A DNA stretch of 64,000 nucleotides from Prevotella sp. oral taxon 376 (lineage in GTDB: Bacteria; Bacteroidota; Bacteroidia; Bacteroidales; Bacteroidaceae). The DNA lies in NCBI RefSeq assembly GCF_003043945.1, contig NZ_PYXG01000002.1, positions 458,501 to 522,500 on the forward strand, read 5' to 3'. The notes under the pieces were generated by a model, which did no database searches, was not told the DNA's origin, and saw nothing but the letters and a program-made list of their open reading frames with translations. A program made the translations under genes and the position numbers. Shown here piece by piece: positions 43,407-51,730 of this stretch (within the stretch, counting starts at the first letter, position 1; every line of letters begins with the position of its first letter).

Positions 43407-43414
43407 CAAAATTA
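43407..43414 (-). promoter_or_regulatory. -7 box of the lipoprotein-murB unit
   Basis: TAATTTTG on the minus strand, 43 nt before the ATG at 43363. Confidence 0.45.
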
Positions 43415-43456
43415 CAACTTTATTTTGATATCTTTCTTATTTTACGGCAAAATTAT

Positions 43457-43464
43457 TACCTTTG
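43457..43464 (+). promoter_or_regulatory. -7 box of pheS
   Basis: TACCTTTG, 27 nt before the ATG at 43492. No leader peptide rich in Phe was seen, so no attenuation. Confidence 0.5.
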
Positions 43465-43491
43465 CACGAAAATTGTAACTTCATCGAAAAT

Positions 43492-44529
43492 ATGATACTG
43501 GATAAAATTGACGAGCTTTTGAAAGAAGTGAGTGCCCTTCAGGCAAGGAACGCAGAGGAAATAGAGCAACTACGCCTGAAATACCTGAGCAAGAAAGGAG
43601 AAATTACAGCCCTCATGGCCGACTTCCGCAATGTGGCAGCCGACCAGAAAAAGGCCGTAGGAATCAAGATTAACGAACTGAAACAGGCGGCTCTCAGCAA
43701 GATCAACGAGCTGAAAGAACAAGTGGAAACCTCCGAGGAAGAAAAAGATGACCTCGACCTTACCCGCACCGCTTATCCTATCTTGCTGGGAACACGCCAT
43801 CCGCTCACGATCGTCAAGAACGAGATTATCGATATTTTCAGCCGCATGGGCTTCACGCTGGCCGAGGGACCGGAGGTAGACGACGACCTGCATGTCTTTA
43901 CCAAGCTCAACTTTGCGCCAGATCATCCGGCACGCGACATGCAGGATACTTTCTTCATTGAGCAGAATCCGAACGATGTAACCAAGAACATCATCCTCCG
44001 GAGCCACACCTCCGGCGATCAGGCTCACTACATGGAGACCCACCAGCCGCCACTGCGCATCATCTGCCCGGGCCGCGTCTATCGCAACGAAGCCATCTCG
44101 GCGCGCGCACACTGCTTCTTCCACCAGGTGGAAGGCCTGTACATCGACAAGAATGTGAGCTTCACCGACCTCAAGCAGGTATTGCTGACCTTTGCCCGGG
44201 AAATGTTCGGCGCCGACACGAAGATCCGCCTGCGTCCCAGCTACTTCCCGTTCACCGAGCCAAGCGCGGAGATGGACATCTCCTGCAACATCTGCGGCGG
44301 CAAGGGCTGCGGGTTCTGCAAGCACACCGGATGGGTGGAGATTCTCGGCTGCGGAATGGTCGACCCGAATGTGCTTGAGGCATGTGGCATCGACTCCAAG
44401 AGCTATACCGGCTATGCCTTTGGCATGGGCGTGGAGCGCATCACCAACCTGAAATACCGTGTGAGCGACCTCCGCATGTTCTCGGAAAACGACACCCGCT
44501 TCCTTGAGGAATTCAAGACGGCCCACTAA
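43492..44529 (+). CDS. pheS: Phenylalanyl-tRNA synthetase alpha subunit
   Basis: 345 residues: an N-terminal coiled coil (about 1-85) and a class II catalytic domain. ILRSHTSGDQAHYMETHQPPLRIICPGRVYRNEAISARAHCFFHQVEGLYID (about 165-215) and IRLRPSYFPFTEPSAEMDISC (about 244-264) are the PheS motifs. Between Cys residues CNICGGKGCGFCKHTGW (about 264-280) there is a Cys-rich insert typical of many bacterial PheS. The ATG at 43492 follows the promoter. pheT is not next to it: the gene downstream is a GNAT protein, so alpha and beta subunits are encoded apart, as in other Bacteroidota. Confidence 0.96.
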   Translation: MILDKIDELLKEVSALQARNAEEIEQLRLKYLSKKGEITALMADFRNVAADQKKAVGIKINELKQAALSKINELKEQVETSEEEKDDLDLTRTAYPILLGTRHPLTIVKNEIIDIFSRMGFTLAEGPEVDDDLHVFTKLNFAPDHPARDMQDTFFIEQNPNDVTKNIILRSHTSGDQAHYMETHQPPLRIICPGRVYRNEAISARAHCFFHQVEGLYIDKNVSFTDLKQVLLTFAREMFGADTKIRLRPSYFPFTEPSAEMDISCNICGGKGCGFCKHTGWVEILGCGMVDPNVLEACGIDSKSYTGYAFGMGVERITNLKYRVSDLRMFSENDTRFLEEFKTAH

Positions 44530-44530
44530 G

Positions 44531-45049
44531 ATGGCAAGGACATTCCGCAAGGCCACGGCAGAAGACCTCGACCGCATCATGCAGCTGATAGAATGCGGGC
44601 GGCAGAAGATGCGCCAGAACGGAAACACGCGCCAGTGGGCAGACGGTCAGCCTTCCCGCGAGACTCTGTCGCAGGATATCGCCATCGGCAACAGCTATCT
44701 TCTCGAAGAGGACGGCATGCCGATAGCGACATTCGCTCTCGCACCGGGCCCGGACGCCACCTACCAGAAAATCTGCCAGGGAGAATGGCTCAACGACGAG
44801 CCTTATTATGTGGTGCACCGCATGGCAAGCATGCCCGGAAAGCACCATGTGTTCGGCGATGTGCTCGACTACGGCTTCACCCGGACGGGCAACATCCGCA
44901 TCGACACCCATCGCGACAACGCCACGATGCGGCACCTTATCCTGAAATATGGATTCCACTATTGCGGAATCATCCATCTGGCGGACGGCACAGAGCGGTT
45001 AGCCTATCAGAAGACCACGACTTCCGGGAATGTTACAAGCCGTGTGTAA
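44531..45049 (+). CDS. GNAT-family N-acetyltransferase, 172 aa
   Basis: ATG at 44531, 1 nt after the pheS stop. The N-terminal RKATAEDLDRIMQLIECGRQKM and the acetyl-CoA region (FGDVLDYGFTRTGNIRIDTHRDNATMRHLILKYGFHYCGII, about 116-156) fit the GNAT fold, although the pyrophosphate loop (QxxGxG/A) is not canonical. The substrate is unknown. The last six codons and the stop are part of repeat array C, so the C-terminus SGNVTSRV was probably set by that element. Confidence 0.8.
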   Translation: MARTFRKATAEDLDRIMQLIECGRQKMRQNGNTRQWADGQPSRETLSQDIAIGNSYLLEEDGMPIATFALAPGPDATYQKICQGEWLNDEPYYVVHRMASMPGKHHVFGDVLDYGFTRTGNIRIDTHRDNATMRHLILKYGFHYCGIIHLADGTERLAYQKTTTSGNVTSRV

Positions 45050-45094
45050 CGGGGTTACAAACAGCGTGTAATCGTGTTACACACGGCTTGTAAC
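45032..45094. repeat. Triplet palindrome array, family 1 (array C)
   Basis: Units at 45032-45050, 45054-45072 and 45076-45094, spacers GGG and CGT, pitch 22 bp, all perfect matches to RTTACA-N7-TGTAAY. Centres AGCCGTG, AACAGCG, CACGGCT. The first unit overlaps the end of the GNAT gene and contains its TAA (45047-45049). Confidence 0.9.
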
Positions 45095-45101
45095 ATTCCT
45101 G

Positions 45102-45300
45102 TCAGCGGCCTTCTTGCTTGCGGAAAGTTTCCTTTTCAGCTATCGCGAAGAGATAATCGGAGAGGCAATCCATAGACTTCACGGCTTCGTCGGCTACCGG
45201 AGACGCCTCTTTCACCGCCTTCCCTCGCATATATCTTCATCTTCTCCGCCTCGTTTTTTCGTATAATCGCATGGATCATCACGGGAACCCCGATGAAGGG
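45102..45300 (-). pseudogene. Possible frameshifted gene remnant
   Basis: Minus strand, from about 45300 to the stop at 45104-45102. One frame reads PFIGVPVMIHAIIRKNEAEK, then MKIYAREG; a +1 shift near 45225 continues as KAVKEASPVADEAVKSMDCL, then SDYLFAIAEKETFRKQEGR and a stop. Both halves look like real helical protein sequence while the other frames do not, which suggests a gene fragment broken by one inserted base. Upstream of 45300 the frame is closed by a stop. I do not recognise the parent family. Confidence 0.4.
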
Positions 45301-45435
45301 GGAACTCCCCCCACGCCCCGCAAAGCATGCACTCTACCGGTGATTGAATCCGTTTGAGCCTGAAGACCCGCACTTGTTTTTTTCAAACAAATCCACTTTT
45401 TAACTATTATCCTTTCCTAATTACAGGGAATTTAC

Positions 45436-45443
45436 TACCTTTG
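45436..45443 (+). promoter_or_regulatory. -7 box of the DASS transporter gene
   Basis: TACCTTTG, 35 nt before the ATG at 45479. Confidence 0.5.
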
Positions 45444-45478
45444 TTCCCCAGAATAAATATCTAAACTAAATACCTAAA

Positions 45479-46942
45479 ATGTCAGAAGAAAAAGAAAATC
45501 AATTGAGTAGTCGCATCTCCGCAAAGAAGGTTTGGGAGCTTCTTGCCATCACCGTGGCTACCCTGATTGTCTGGAATCTCCCAACCGACTTCTTCGGAAT
45601 CTCGGGATTAACGATTGTGCAACAACGAATGATTGCCATCTTTGTGTTCGCGACACTCTCCTGGCTCCTGGAAGCCATTCCCTCGTGGGCCACATCGCTG
45701 GTCATCATCACCGTCATGTGCCTAACTATTTCCGACAACTCCATTTCCCTGTTCAAGGGGGAGGGCGGCACATTTGGCGAACTGCTGAAAGCAAAAGACA
45801 TCATGGCGACCTTTGCCAATCCCGTCATCATCCTGTTCTTGGGCGGCTTTATCCTGGCTATTGCCGCGACAAAGTCTGGTTTGGATGTGCTTTTAGCCAA
45901 GAATCTCATCCGCCCGTTTGGCCATAAGAGCGAGAATGTGTTATTGGGATTCCTCCTTATCACGGGATTCTTCTCCATGTTCGTCTCTAATACGGCCACG
46001 GCAGCGATGATGCTTACTTTTCTCACTCCGGTGTTTGCAGCCCTTCCCGCGAGCGGGAAAGGACGCGTGGCTTTGACTATGAGCATCCCTGTGGCCGCAA
46101 ATGTTGGAGGTATGGCTACCCCAATAGGCACCCCACCGAATGCCATCGCGCTCCAGGCAATGACGCAACAACTCGGCATAAACCTCAGTTTCGGACAATG
46201 GATGATGTTCATGTTTCCATTGGTCATCCTTCTGCTCTTTATCAGTTGGCGATTGATTCTAAAGCTTTATCCATTCACACAGAAATCCATTGATTTGGAA
46301 ATCAACGGGAATATCGCCCATGGATGGCGCATGTGGATAGTAACCGGTACTTTCGTCATTACGATTTTAATGTGGTTGCTTGACCGTATTACGGGCGTAG
46401 ACGCCAATACGGTGGCACTGATTCCTATTGGCATCTTTGCCCTCACTGGCATCATCACCGCAAAAGACCTGCAAAAAATAGACTGGTCGGTCATCTGGAT
46501 GGTGGCAGGAGGCTTTGCCCTGGGCCTGGGCATGAATGGTTCAGGACTTGCGGACCGTGCCATAGAAAGTATTCCCTTCGGCAACTTCTCGCCAATTCTC
46601 ATCCTGCTCATGTCGGGATTGATATGCTACTTCCTCAGTAACTTCATCAGCAATACGGCTACAGCGGCCCTGCTTGTTCCGATTCTGGCCGTAGTATGTA
46701 CAGGCATGGGCGACAAACTAAGCTCCATCGGTGGCACACCTACCGTGATTATAGGTATTGCCCTCGCTGCCAGCTCTGCCATGTGCCTGCCGATATCTAC
46801 GCCTCCGAATGCCATTGCCTACTCTACCGGACTTGTAGAGCAGAAGGAGATGCTGAAAGTGGGGCTCCTCATAGGTGTAGTCTCCATGGTTTTAGGGTAT
46901 ACCATGCTCTACTTCCTCGGGAAGGCAGGATTCTTCGCATAG
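45479..46942 (+). CDS. DASS/SLC13-family sodium:dicarboxylate or sulfate symporter
   Basis: 487 residues with about 11 hydrophobic segments in two repeats. Each repeat carries the diagnostic SNT motif: FVSNTATAAMMLTFLTPVF (about 163-181) and ISNTATAALLVPILAV (about 391-406), each followed by a P-x-GTPPNAIAL/PISTPPNAIAYS substrate loop. Proteins of this family import C4-dicarboxylates, citrate or sulfate with Na+ at the inner membrane; SNT in both repeats and the TPPNA loops fit dicarboxylate transporters such as VcINDY. Monocistronic, with a strong terminator. Confidence 0.92.
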   Translation: MSEEKENQLSSRISAKKVWELLAITVATLIVWNLPTDFFGISGLTIVQQRMIAIFVFATLSWLLEAIPSWATSLVIITVMCLTISDNSISLFKGEGGTFGELLKAKDIMATFANPVIILFLGGFILAIAATKSGLDVLLAKNLIRPFGHKSENVLLGFLLITGFFSMFVSNTATAAMMLTFLTPVFAALPASGKGRVALTMSIPVAANVGGMATPIGTPPNAIALQAMTQQLGINLSFGQWMMFMFPLVILLLFISWRLILKLYPFTQKSIDLEINGNIAHGWRMWIVTGTFVITILMWLLDRITGVDANTVALIPIGIFALTGIITAKDLQKIDWSVIWMVAGGFALGLGMNGSGLADRAIESIPFGNFSPILILLMSGLICYFLSNFISNTATAALLVPILAVVCTGMGDKLSSIGGTPTVIIGIALAASSAMCLPISTPPNAIAYSTGLVEQKEMLKVGLLIGVVSMVLGYTMLYFLGKAGFFA

Positions 46943-46978
46943 GTAATCCTTCGTGGATTTTTAGGCAACTAAAACAAT

Positions 46979-47007
46979 AAAGGAGCTTGGGAAAACCAAG
47001 CTCCTTT
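46979..47007 (+). terminator. Intrinsic terminator of the transporter gene
   Basis: Perfect 12-bp arms AAAGGAGCTTGG (46979-46990) and CCAAGCTCCTTT (46996-47007) with a 5-nt loop, followed by ATTGTT. Confidence 0.85.
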
Positions 47008-47067
47008 ATTGTTACAAGCCTTTCTGTATACCTGCAGATGGAACCAGAAGGATATCCTTGTCTCACA

Positions 47068-47934
47068 TTAAAAAATGATTTTCGCAAATACAGGGTAATG
47101 GTCGGAAAGCACATGGCGCGCCTTTTTACCGTCAGCCCCAGCGCGCCAGTCTGTTTCATTCAGAATTGCATAACGCATTACATCGACATCCTTGCTAACA
47201 AAGATATGGTCTATTCGCGCGTCTGTATATCCTCCGGGATTAAAATCATTGAACGAACCATTGGGAGCAAAGCGATATTTGGCGTTCGCATAACAATCTT
47301 TCAACAAGTCCGACTTTGAGAAAATGGTATAAATCTCGTTATACTGGTCTACATTGAAGTCGCCTGTCAGAACCACGGGCTCGCCCGTCTTCATAAGTTC
47401 TTTCATTTTTTTCATAATCAGCTTGGCGCCTTCCCGGCGTGCTATCACCCCAATATGGTCCATATGCGTATTGAAGAAGTAAAACTTCTGCTTGCTTTTC
47501 TTGTCTTTAAAGTATCCCCATGTACATACGCGCTTGCAAGCGGCGTCCCATCCCATTACAGGTTTCGTGGGTTCTTCGGCCAGCCAGAATGTGCCACTGT
47601 CAAGCAATTTGAAGCGATCTTTCTTATAATAGATGGGAGAATATTCGCCCTCTTCCTGTCCATCTTCCCTGCCCACGCCTAAATAAGCATAGTCGGGCAA
47701 CAAGGCCAGCATGTCCACTATCTGCTGATGGGTAACCTCCTGACAGCCCAAGAGATCAGGATAGATGAAATTTATTTCCGCGCACATTGCTTCTTTACGC
47801 TGGTTCCAGCCGGAAAAAATCTTATAGTCGCCACGGTTGTTGTTACGGATATTATAGGTGCCCACCGTAAGTTCCTGTCCATTGACCGCCAAGGCGGCAA
47901 TCATACTCAAAATTAAAAGAAAATGCTTTTTCAT
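47068..47934 (-). CDS. Exported endonuclease/exonuclease/phosphatase-family enzyme
   Basis: Signal peptide MKKHFLLILSMIAALAVNGQ, then an EEP (DNase I-like) domain of about 265 residues: LTVGTYNIRNNN, LLGCQEV (Glu metal ligand), FFNTHMDHIGVIARREGAK (catalytic His region), VVLTGDFNVDQYNE, DARIDHIFVS and LSDHYPVFA. This catalytic set is complete, so a functional phosphodiesterase or phosphatase outside the cytoplasm is expected. Substrates in this superfamily range from DNA to lipids and sugar phosphates. Monocistronic, no clear promoter box seen. Confidence 0.9.
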   Translation of the reverse strand: MKKHFLLILSMIAALAVNGQELTVGTYNIRNNNRGDYKIFSGWNQRKEAMCAEINFIYPDLLGCQEVTHQQIVDMLALLPDYAYLGVGREDGQEEGEYSPIYYKKDRFKLLDSGTFWLAEEPTKPVMGWDAACKRVCTWGYFKDKKSKQKFYFFNTHMDHIGVIARREGAKLIMKKMKELMKTGEPVVLTGDFNVDQYNEIYTIFSKSDLLKDCYANAKYRFAPNGSFNDFNPGGYTDARIDHIFVSKDVDVMRYAILNETDWRAGADGKKARHVLSDHYPVFAKIIF

Positions 47935-47982
47935 CTCAGATTATTTATTAAAAGTTTTATAAATGCTGTTTTCATGTATCGC

Positions 47983-48426
47983 TCATCCCATATACTTAAA
48001 AAAGAAGATGGCAGCTGTTGAGAGAACAACCATCAAGATGAGACCTATAAGACCGTCCAAAGCCCGATTGGAAAACCATTCCGGATCACGAGGAAATATA
48101 TCCACATCCGGTAAGTGCAGCTCGCCGGCCCCTTTCATCATTTCCAATGCCTCCGCCTGAGTCATTCCGTCTTTCTCAAGAGCTTCCAGCTCTGCTTTCA
48201 ATTCTGAATTAAGTTGTTGGAACAGAGTTGTCCCCGACAGATCCGACTTCCACTTATCAAAGGCCTCCCGGTAATGTCCGGGATTGTAGTTGAGAACCGG
48301 AGCATCCGTTATCAGCGAATGAAAACTATACCCATCTTGCCTTAAAAGATGATATACATAGCGGATACTGGCGCCTAAAAATATACATATACGCCTGATA
48401 ATGCCATTCAGCAAGTCTCTAAACAT
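47983..48426 (-). CDS. Small membrane protein of unknown function, 147 aa
   Basis: ATG at 48426 (MFRDLLNGIIRRICIFLGA). It has a weak hydrophobic N-terminal segment (about 9-27) and a strong C-terminal membrane helix (GLIGLILMVVLSTAAIFFFKYMG, last 23 residues). The middle (about 40-115) is soluble and helical (HYREAFDKWKSDLSGTTLFQQLNSELKAELEALEKDGMTQAEALEMMKG). A tail-anchored or hairpin topology is possible. No family recognised. Same strand as the mutase gene, 98 bp downstream of it. Confidence 0.65.
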   Translation of the reverse strand: MFRDLLNGIIRRICIFLGASIRYVYHLLRQDGYSFHSLITDAPVLNYNPGHYREAFDKWKSDLSGTTLFQQLNSELKAELEALEKDGMTQAEALEMMKGAGELHLPDVDIFPRDPEWFSNRALDGLIGLILMVVLSTAAIFFFKYMG

Positions 48427-48524
48427 GGTCTTTCTTGATATTTTCAACAACAGCAGACCTCGTCCCGCTATTACGGATAAGCAAAGAACGGCAGCCTCCC
48501 AAGTACAACCGCACCGCTTTTCAG

Positions 48525-49916
48525 CTATTGCATATCATAGACTATCTGCATCAACTGCTTGCCTATGTGGTCGGCCTCCTCCATGGAAGCTGCCTCACTA
48601 TAGACTCGGATGATAGGTTCCGTATTGCTTTTACGCAGATGCACCCATTTATCCGGGAAGTCTAATTTAACGCCGTCAATATCGGTTACCTGTACATCCG
48701 GCTCCTTCCCATACTTCTGTTTGACCCGATCAAGGATGGCATCCACATCCGTGGAAGGCGTCAGGTCGATTCGATTCTTAGCTATAAAATACTCAGGAAA
48801 AGTCTTGCGGAGCTCTGAAGCCTTCAATCCCTTCTGCACCATGCTGCTCAAGAACAGACCGATGCCCACAAGGGCATCGCGCCCATAATGGCTTTCGGGA
48901 TAGATAACTCCACCATTGCCTTCGCCGCCGATAACCGCAGCCACTTCTTTCATCTTCGTCGTAACATTCACCTCGCCCACGGCAGCGGCATAATACTTGC
49001 ATCCATGCCGCTCGGTTACATCGCGCAGAGCCCGGGTGGAGCTTAAATTGCTCACCGTGGCACCCTTCACATGGTCGAGAATATAGTCGGCAACCGTTAT
49101 GAGCGTATACTCCTCACCATACATCCTGCCGTCTTCCTGAACGAAAGCAAGGCGGTCCACATCGGGGTCTACGACTATCCCGAGGTCATATCCGCCCTTC
49201 GCCATCTCGGCCATGATACCGCCGAGATTCTTTTCCAACGGCTCTGGATTATGCATGAAGTCGCCCGTGGGTTCACCGTTGAGGAAGGTATACTCCACCC
49301 CCAGCGCATCCAGCAGCCCTGGAAGGATAACACCCCCTACCGAGTTAATGGCATCTACCGCCACACGGAAATGCGCATTCCTGATGGCCTCGACATCCAC
49401 AAGCTCAAGCGCCAATACGGATTGTATGTGTTTCTGGTCAAACGAATCATCTTCTTGATAATGGCCCAGATGATCGACATCTGCATAGTGGAAGTCTTCC
49501 CGTTCCGCGATGGAGAGCACCTCGTTGCCATCGTCCTTCGTAAGGAATTCCCCCTCACAGTTCAGCAGCTTCAGCGCATTCCATTGGCGAGGATTATGAC
49601 TGGCAGTAATGATGATGCCTCCTTCGGCTCCCGTCCAACGAACGGCAAGCTCTGTGGTAGGAGTTGTGGCGAGGCCGATGTCTATGACATCATACCCCAT
49701 GCCCATCAAGGTGCCGCAAACGACATTCTTGACCATCTCGCCAGAAATACGAGCATCCCGGCCCACTATGATCTTATTACTATCCGACCTGCTACTACGA
49801 CGGATAAATGTAGCATAAGCCGAGGTGAACTTTACTATATCCAGCGGATTAAGCGTATCGCCCACAAGGCCGCCGATGGTTCCCCGAATTCCTGAGATAG
49901 ACTTTATCAGTGTCAT
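48525..49916 (-). CDS. glmM: Phosphoglucosamine/phosphomannomutase family enzyme (GlmM type)
   Basis: 463 residues of the alpha-D-phosphohexomutase family. The phosphoserine loop GGIIITASHNPRQWN (about 99-113, catalytic Ser in TASHNP), the Mg2+ loop VVDPDVDRL (about 249-257), the sugar-binding GGEGNGGVIYPESHYGRD (about 333-350) and the phosphate loop RKSNTEPIIRVYSEA (about 430-444) are complete. GlmM converts GlcN-6-P to GlcN-1-P for cell-wall synthesis. Some Bacteroidales carry several mutases with mannose or glucose specificity, so GlmM is the best but not the only assignment. Confidence 0.88.
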   Translation of the reverse strand: MTLIKSISGIRGTIGGLVGDTLNPLDIVKFTSAYATFIRRSSRSDSNKIIVGRDARISGEMVKNVVCGTLMGMGYDVIDIGLATTPTTELAVRWTGAEGGIIITASHNPRQWNALKLLNCEGEFLTKDDGNEVLSIAEREDFHYADVDHLGHYQEDDSFDQKHIQSVLALELVDVEAIRNAHFRVAVDAINSVGGVILPGLLDALGVEYTFLNGEPTGDFMHNPEPLEKNLGGIMAEMAKGGYDLGIVVDPDVDRLAFVQEDGRMYGEEYTLITVADYILDHVKGATVSNLSSTRALRDVTERHGCKYYAAAVGEVNVTTKMKEVAAVIGGEGNGGVIYPESHYGRDALVGIGLFLSSMVQKGLKASELRKTFPEYFIAKNRIDLTPSTDVDAILDRVKQKYGKEPDVQVTDIDGVKLDFPDKWVHLRKSNTEPIIRVYSEAASMEEADHIGKQLMQIVYDMQ

Positions 49917-49948
49917 AATATAATCAAGGTAATATTTCTATAGCCCTA

Positions 49949-50593
49949 TCAGCGTCCGCGCTCATAGGTAATGTCGTAAAGGCAAGGATAGGTATTGACC
50001 GTGGCATGATACTGCCCCTGGGAGGCAGGGACGATGAGGCGCACCTTTGCGATCTCCCCATCGGGAGTTGTCTGCCGTCCTACCTTGATGTAGGTAAAAG
50101 GAGTCAGCCAACCCGAAGGAACCGATGTGCTGCCATAGGCATTGAACATCGGGCTCTTTCTGCCGCCAACGAATGCTGCCGTAAAAGTCCCGCTCGTATT
50201 CCTTACCGACATTTTTTCGGGAAAGGAAGCGTTGGAAACTCCATAATCATTGCTGAGCTGCACGGAATCAGTCTTCAGGTTGCGTTCGCGGAAGCGACAG
50301 AGCACATCAACCGTCTCGCCGTCCTTAATCTTTTCACCACATCCCTCACGCACGATCTGCATGTATACGCCATTGCTCGCAATGAGCACAAACTCGTTTT
50401 TCCTTACATCCGTGGTGTAGTTCTGCCTCTCAAACTGGGCTTCGGAAATCACCGTAACGGCTGAATCGTTAAGATACTTGCTGATGGCCGCACGCTCCTT
50501 TCCGAGTCGCTCGGCATAAGTCTCCGTATCTCTGCATGATGCCAACACGATAACAGACATCAAGACGAGGGATATATAGCAAATTCTTTTCAT
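49949..50593 (-). CDS. DUF4827-like lipoprotein, 214 aa
   Basis: ATG at 50593 (MKRICYISLVLMSVIVLASC), lipobox VLASC with Cys20. The mature protein begins RDTETYAERLGKERAAISKYLND, a helical segment typical of DUF4827, and continues with an FKBP-like beta domain (VLIASNGVYMQIVREGCGEKIKDGETVDVLCRFRERNL, TFTAAFVGG, VPSGWLTPFTYIKVG, VRLIVPASQGQY). The FKBP-type residues for isomerase activity cannot be confirmed by eye. Lipid-anchored, probably periplasm-facing. It is 32 bp upstream of the mutase gene on the same strand, promoter 50622-50629. Confidence 0.75.
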   Translation of the reverse strand: MKRICYISLVLMSVIVLASCRDTETYAERLGKERAAISKYLNDSAVTVISEAQFERQNYTTDVRKNEFVLIASNGVYMQIVREGCGEKIKDGETVDVLCRFRERNLKTDSVQLSNDYGVSNASFPEKMSVRNTSGTFTAAFVGGRKSPMFNAYGSTSVPSGWLTPFTYIKVGRQTTPDGEIAKVRLIVPASQGQYHATVNTYPCLYDITYERGR

Positions 50594-50621
50594 TACCTTT
50601 ATTATTTTATACAATCGGTTG

Positions 50622-50629
50622 CAAATGTA
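50622..50629 (-). promoter_or_regulatory. -7 box of the DUF4827-like lipoprotein gene
   Basis: TACATTTG on the minus strand, 28 nt before the ATG at 50593. Confidence 0.5.
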
Positions 50630-50680
50630 CTAAAAAGATTAAACACACGGAAAGCTTTTTAGTTTTTTAACCACCCTTGA

Positions 50681-51724
50681 TCAGGCCTTCAGCCTGTCCG
50701 CATAATACCGGAAGGCTTCACGAGCCACATTCTCGGCCTCCTCAATCGCACAATTCAGCCTGCCGCCACTGGCATTCAGGTGGCCGCCGCCGTTGAAGAA
50801 CTTCTGCGCCACCTCGTTACACGGGAAATCGTCCACCGAACGCAGGCTCACCCACACCTGATTGTCCACGCGGTCGTCCTCGCGAAGGGATATCGACAAC
50901 TTCAATCCTTTGATTCGGAGAGGCTCATTGACCAGTCCTTCGGCATCGCCCTTGATGAAATGGTAGTCTCGCATATCCCCGCGGGTGATGGTGAAGTAAG
51001 CGGCGTGAAGATCGTCGAAATAATTCAGCTTCTGCGACATGATGTATCCCCGGAGCCGGATGGCCCACACGCTGTAGTTGTTATAGACATTCCGGTAGAT
51101 TTTATCCTTGTCGAAGCCCTTTGTCAGCAGTTTCCCGATGATGTCGAAAATCTCCGGACGCGAGCTGTTGAAGGTGAAACCACCCGTATCGGTCATCATT
51201 CCGCAATAAATCTGCACGGCGTTCTTCTTCGACATGGCACCGAAACCGCCCATCTGCCAGATGATACGGAACACCAATTCGGAGGAACTGCACGCGTCCG
51301 GATACGAGGCAAGCAGATCGAGGCCGTCCATATCAGGGTCCAGATGATGGTCTATCATCACCTTGTGGGCCGTGCATGCTGTCAGCACGGGAGCCATGGA
51401 TTCCACGCGCGAAGCCTCGTTATAGTCGATGCAGAATACCAGTTGCGCCTTCTTGAATGCCTCTTCCACCACATCCGGATGCTTATCGTAACGCACGATG
51501 CGCTCCGTATTCGGCAACCAGTGCAGGAAATCAGGATAGGCATCAGGCATGATGACCACAGGATCCTTGCCCCGTTGCGAACGAAGGTATTCCGCCCAGG
51601 CCAGACAAGACCCTATCGCGTCGCCGTCAGGAGTCTTGTGTCCCGTGATGACGATATGCTCAGATTCCTCTATCAATTTGTTCAGAGTGGCCAGTTCGCC
51701 CTCTGAGAGAATACTTAAATCCAC
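50681..51724 (-). CDS. DHH/DHHA1 phosphoesterase (NrnA-like)
   Basis: 347 residues starting with GTG at 51724 (no ATG precedes the conserved core). DHH motifs: HKTPDGDAIGSCLAWAEYL (about 34-52), FCIDYNEAS (about 102-110), MIDHHLDPD (about 131-139), MMTDTGGFTF (about 184-193). DHHA1 part: CNEVAQKFFNGGGHLNASGG (about 305-324). NrnA proteins degrade short oligoribonucleotides and 3'-phosphoadenosine 5'-phosphate and can hydrolyse c-di-AMP products. Cytoplasmic. It begins 6 nt after the stop of the nucleotidyltransferase gene, so the two are coupled. Confidence 0.9.
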   Translation of the reverse strand: MDLSILSEGELATLNKLIEESEHIVITGHKTPDGDAIGSCLAWAEYLRSQRGKDPVVIMPDAYPDFLHWLPNTERIVRYDKHPDVVEEAFKKAQLVFCIDYNEASRVESMAPVLTACTAHKVMIDHHLDPDMDGLDLLASYPDACSSSELVFRIIWQMGGFGAMSKKNAVQIYCGMMTDTGGFTFNSSRPEIFDIIGKLLTKGFDKDKIYRNVYNNYSVWAIRLRGYIMSQKLNYFDDLHAAYFTITRGDMRDYHFIKGDAEGLVNEPLRIKGLKLSISLREDDRVDNQVWVSLRSVDDFPCNEVAQKFFNGGGHLNASGGRLNCAIEEAENVAREAFRYYADRLKA

Positions 51725-51730
51725 AAGGCT

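Larger units (their letters stand above)
45050..45478. other. Intergenic region, 429 bp
   Basis: Contains array C, a possible decayed minus-strand gene (45102-45300) and, near 45400, sequence leading to the transporter promoter. Around 45289-45325 the DNA is G/C-homopolymer rich (CCCCGATGAAGGGGG, CTCCCCCCACGCCCCG), unlike its surroundings. No intact gene. Confidence 0.6.

Noticed and set aside
46998..47026. GTTACAAGCC...CTGTATAC behind the transporter terminator as a family-1 unit
   Set aside because: The halves are 8 bp apart instead of 7, the right half is imperfect, and no neighbouring unit follows at 22 bp.
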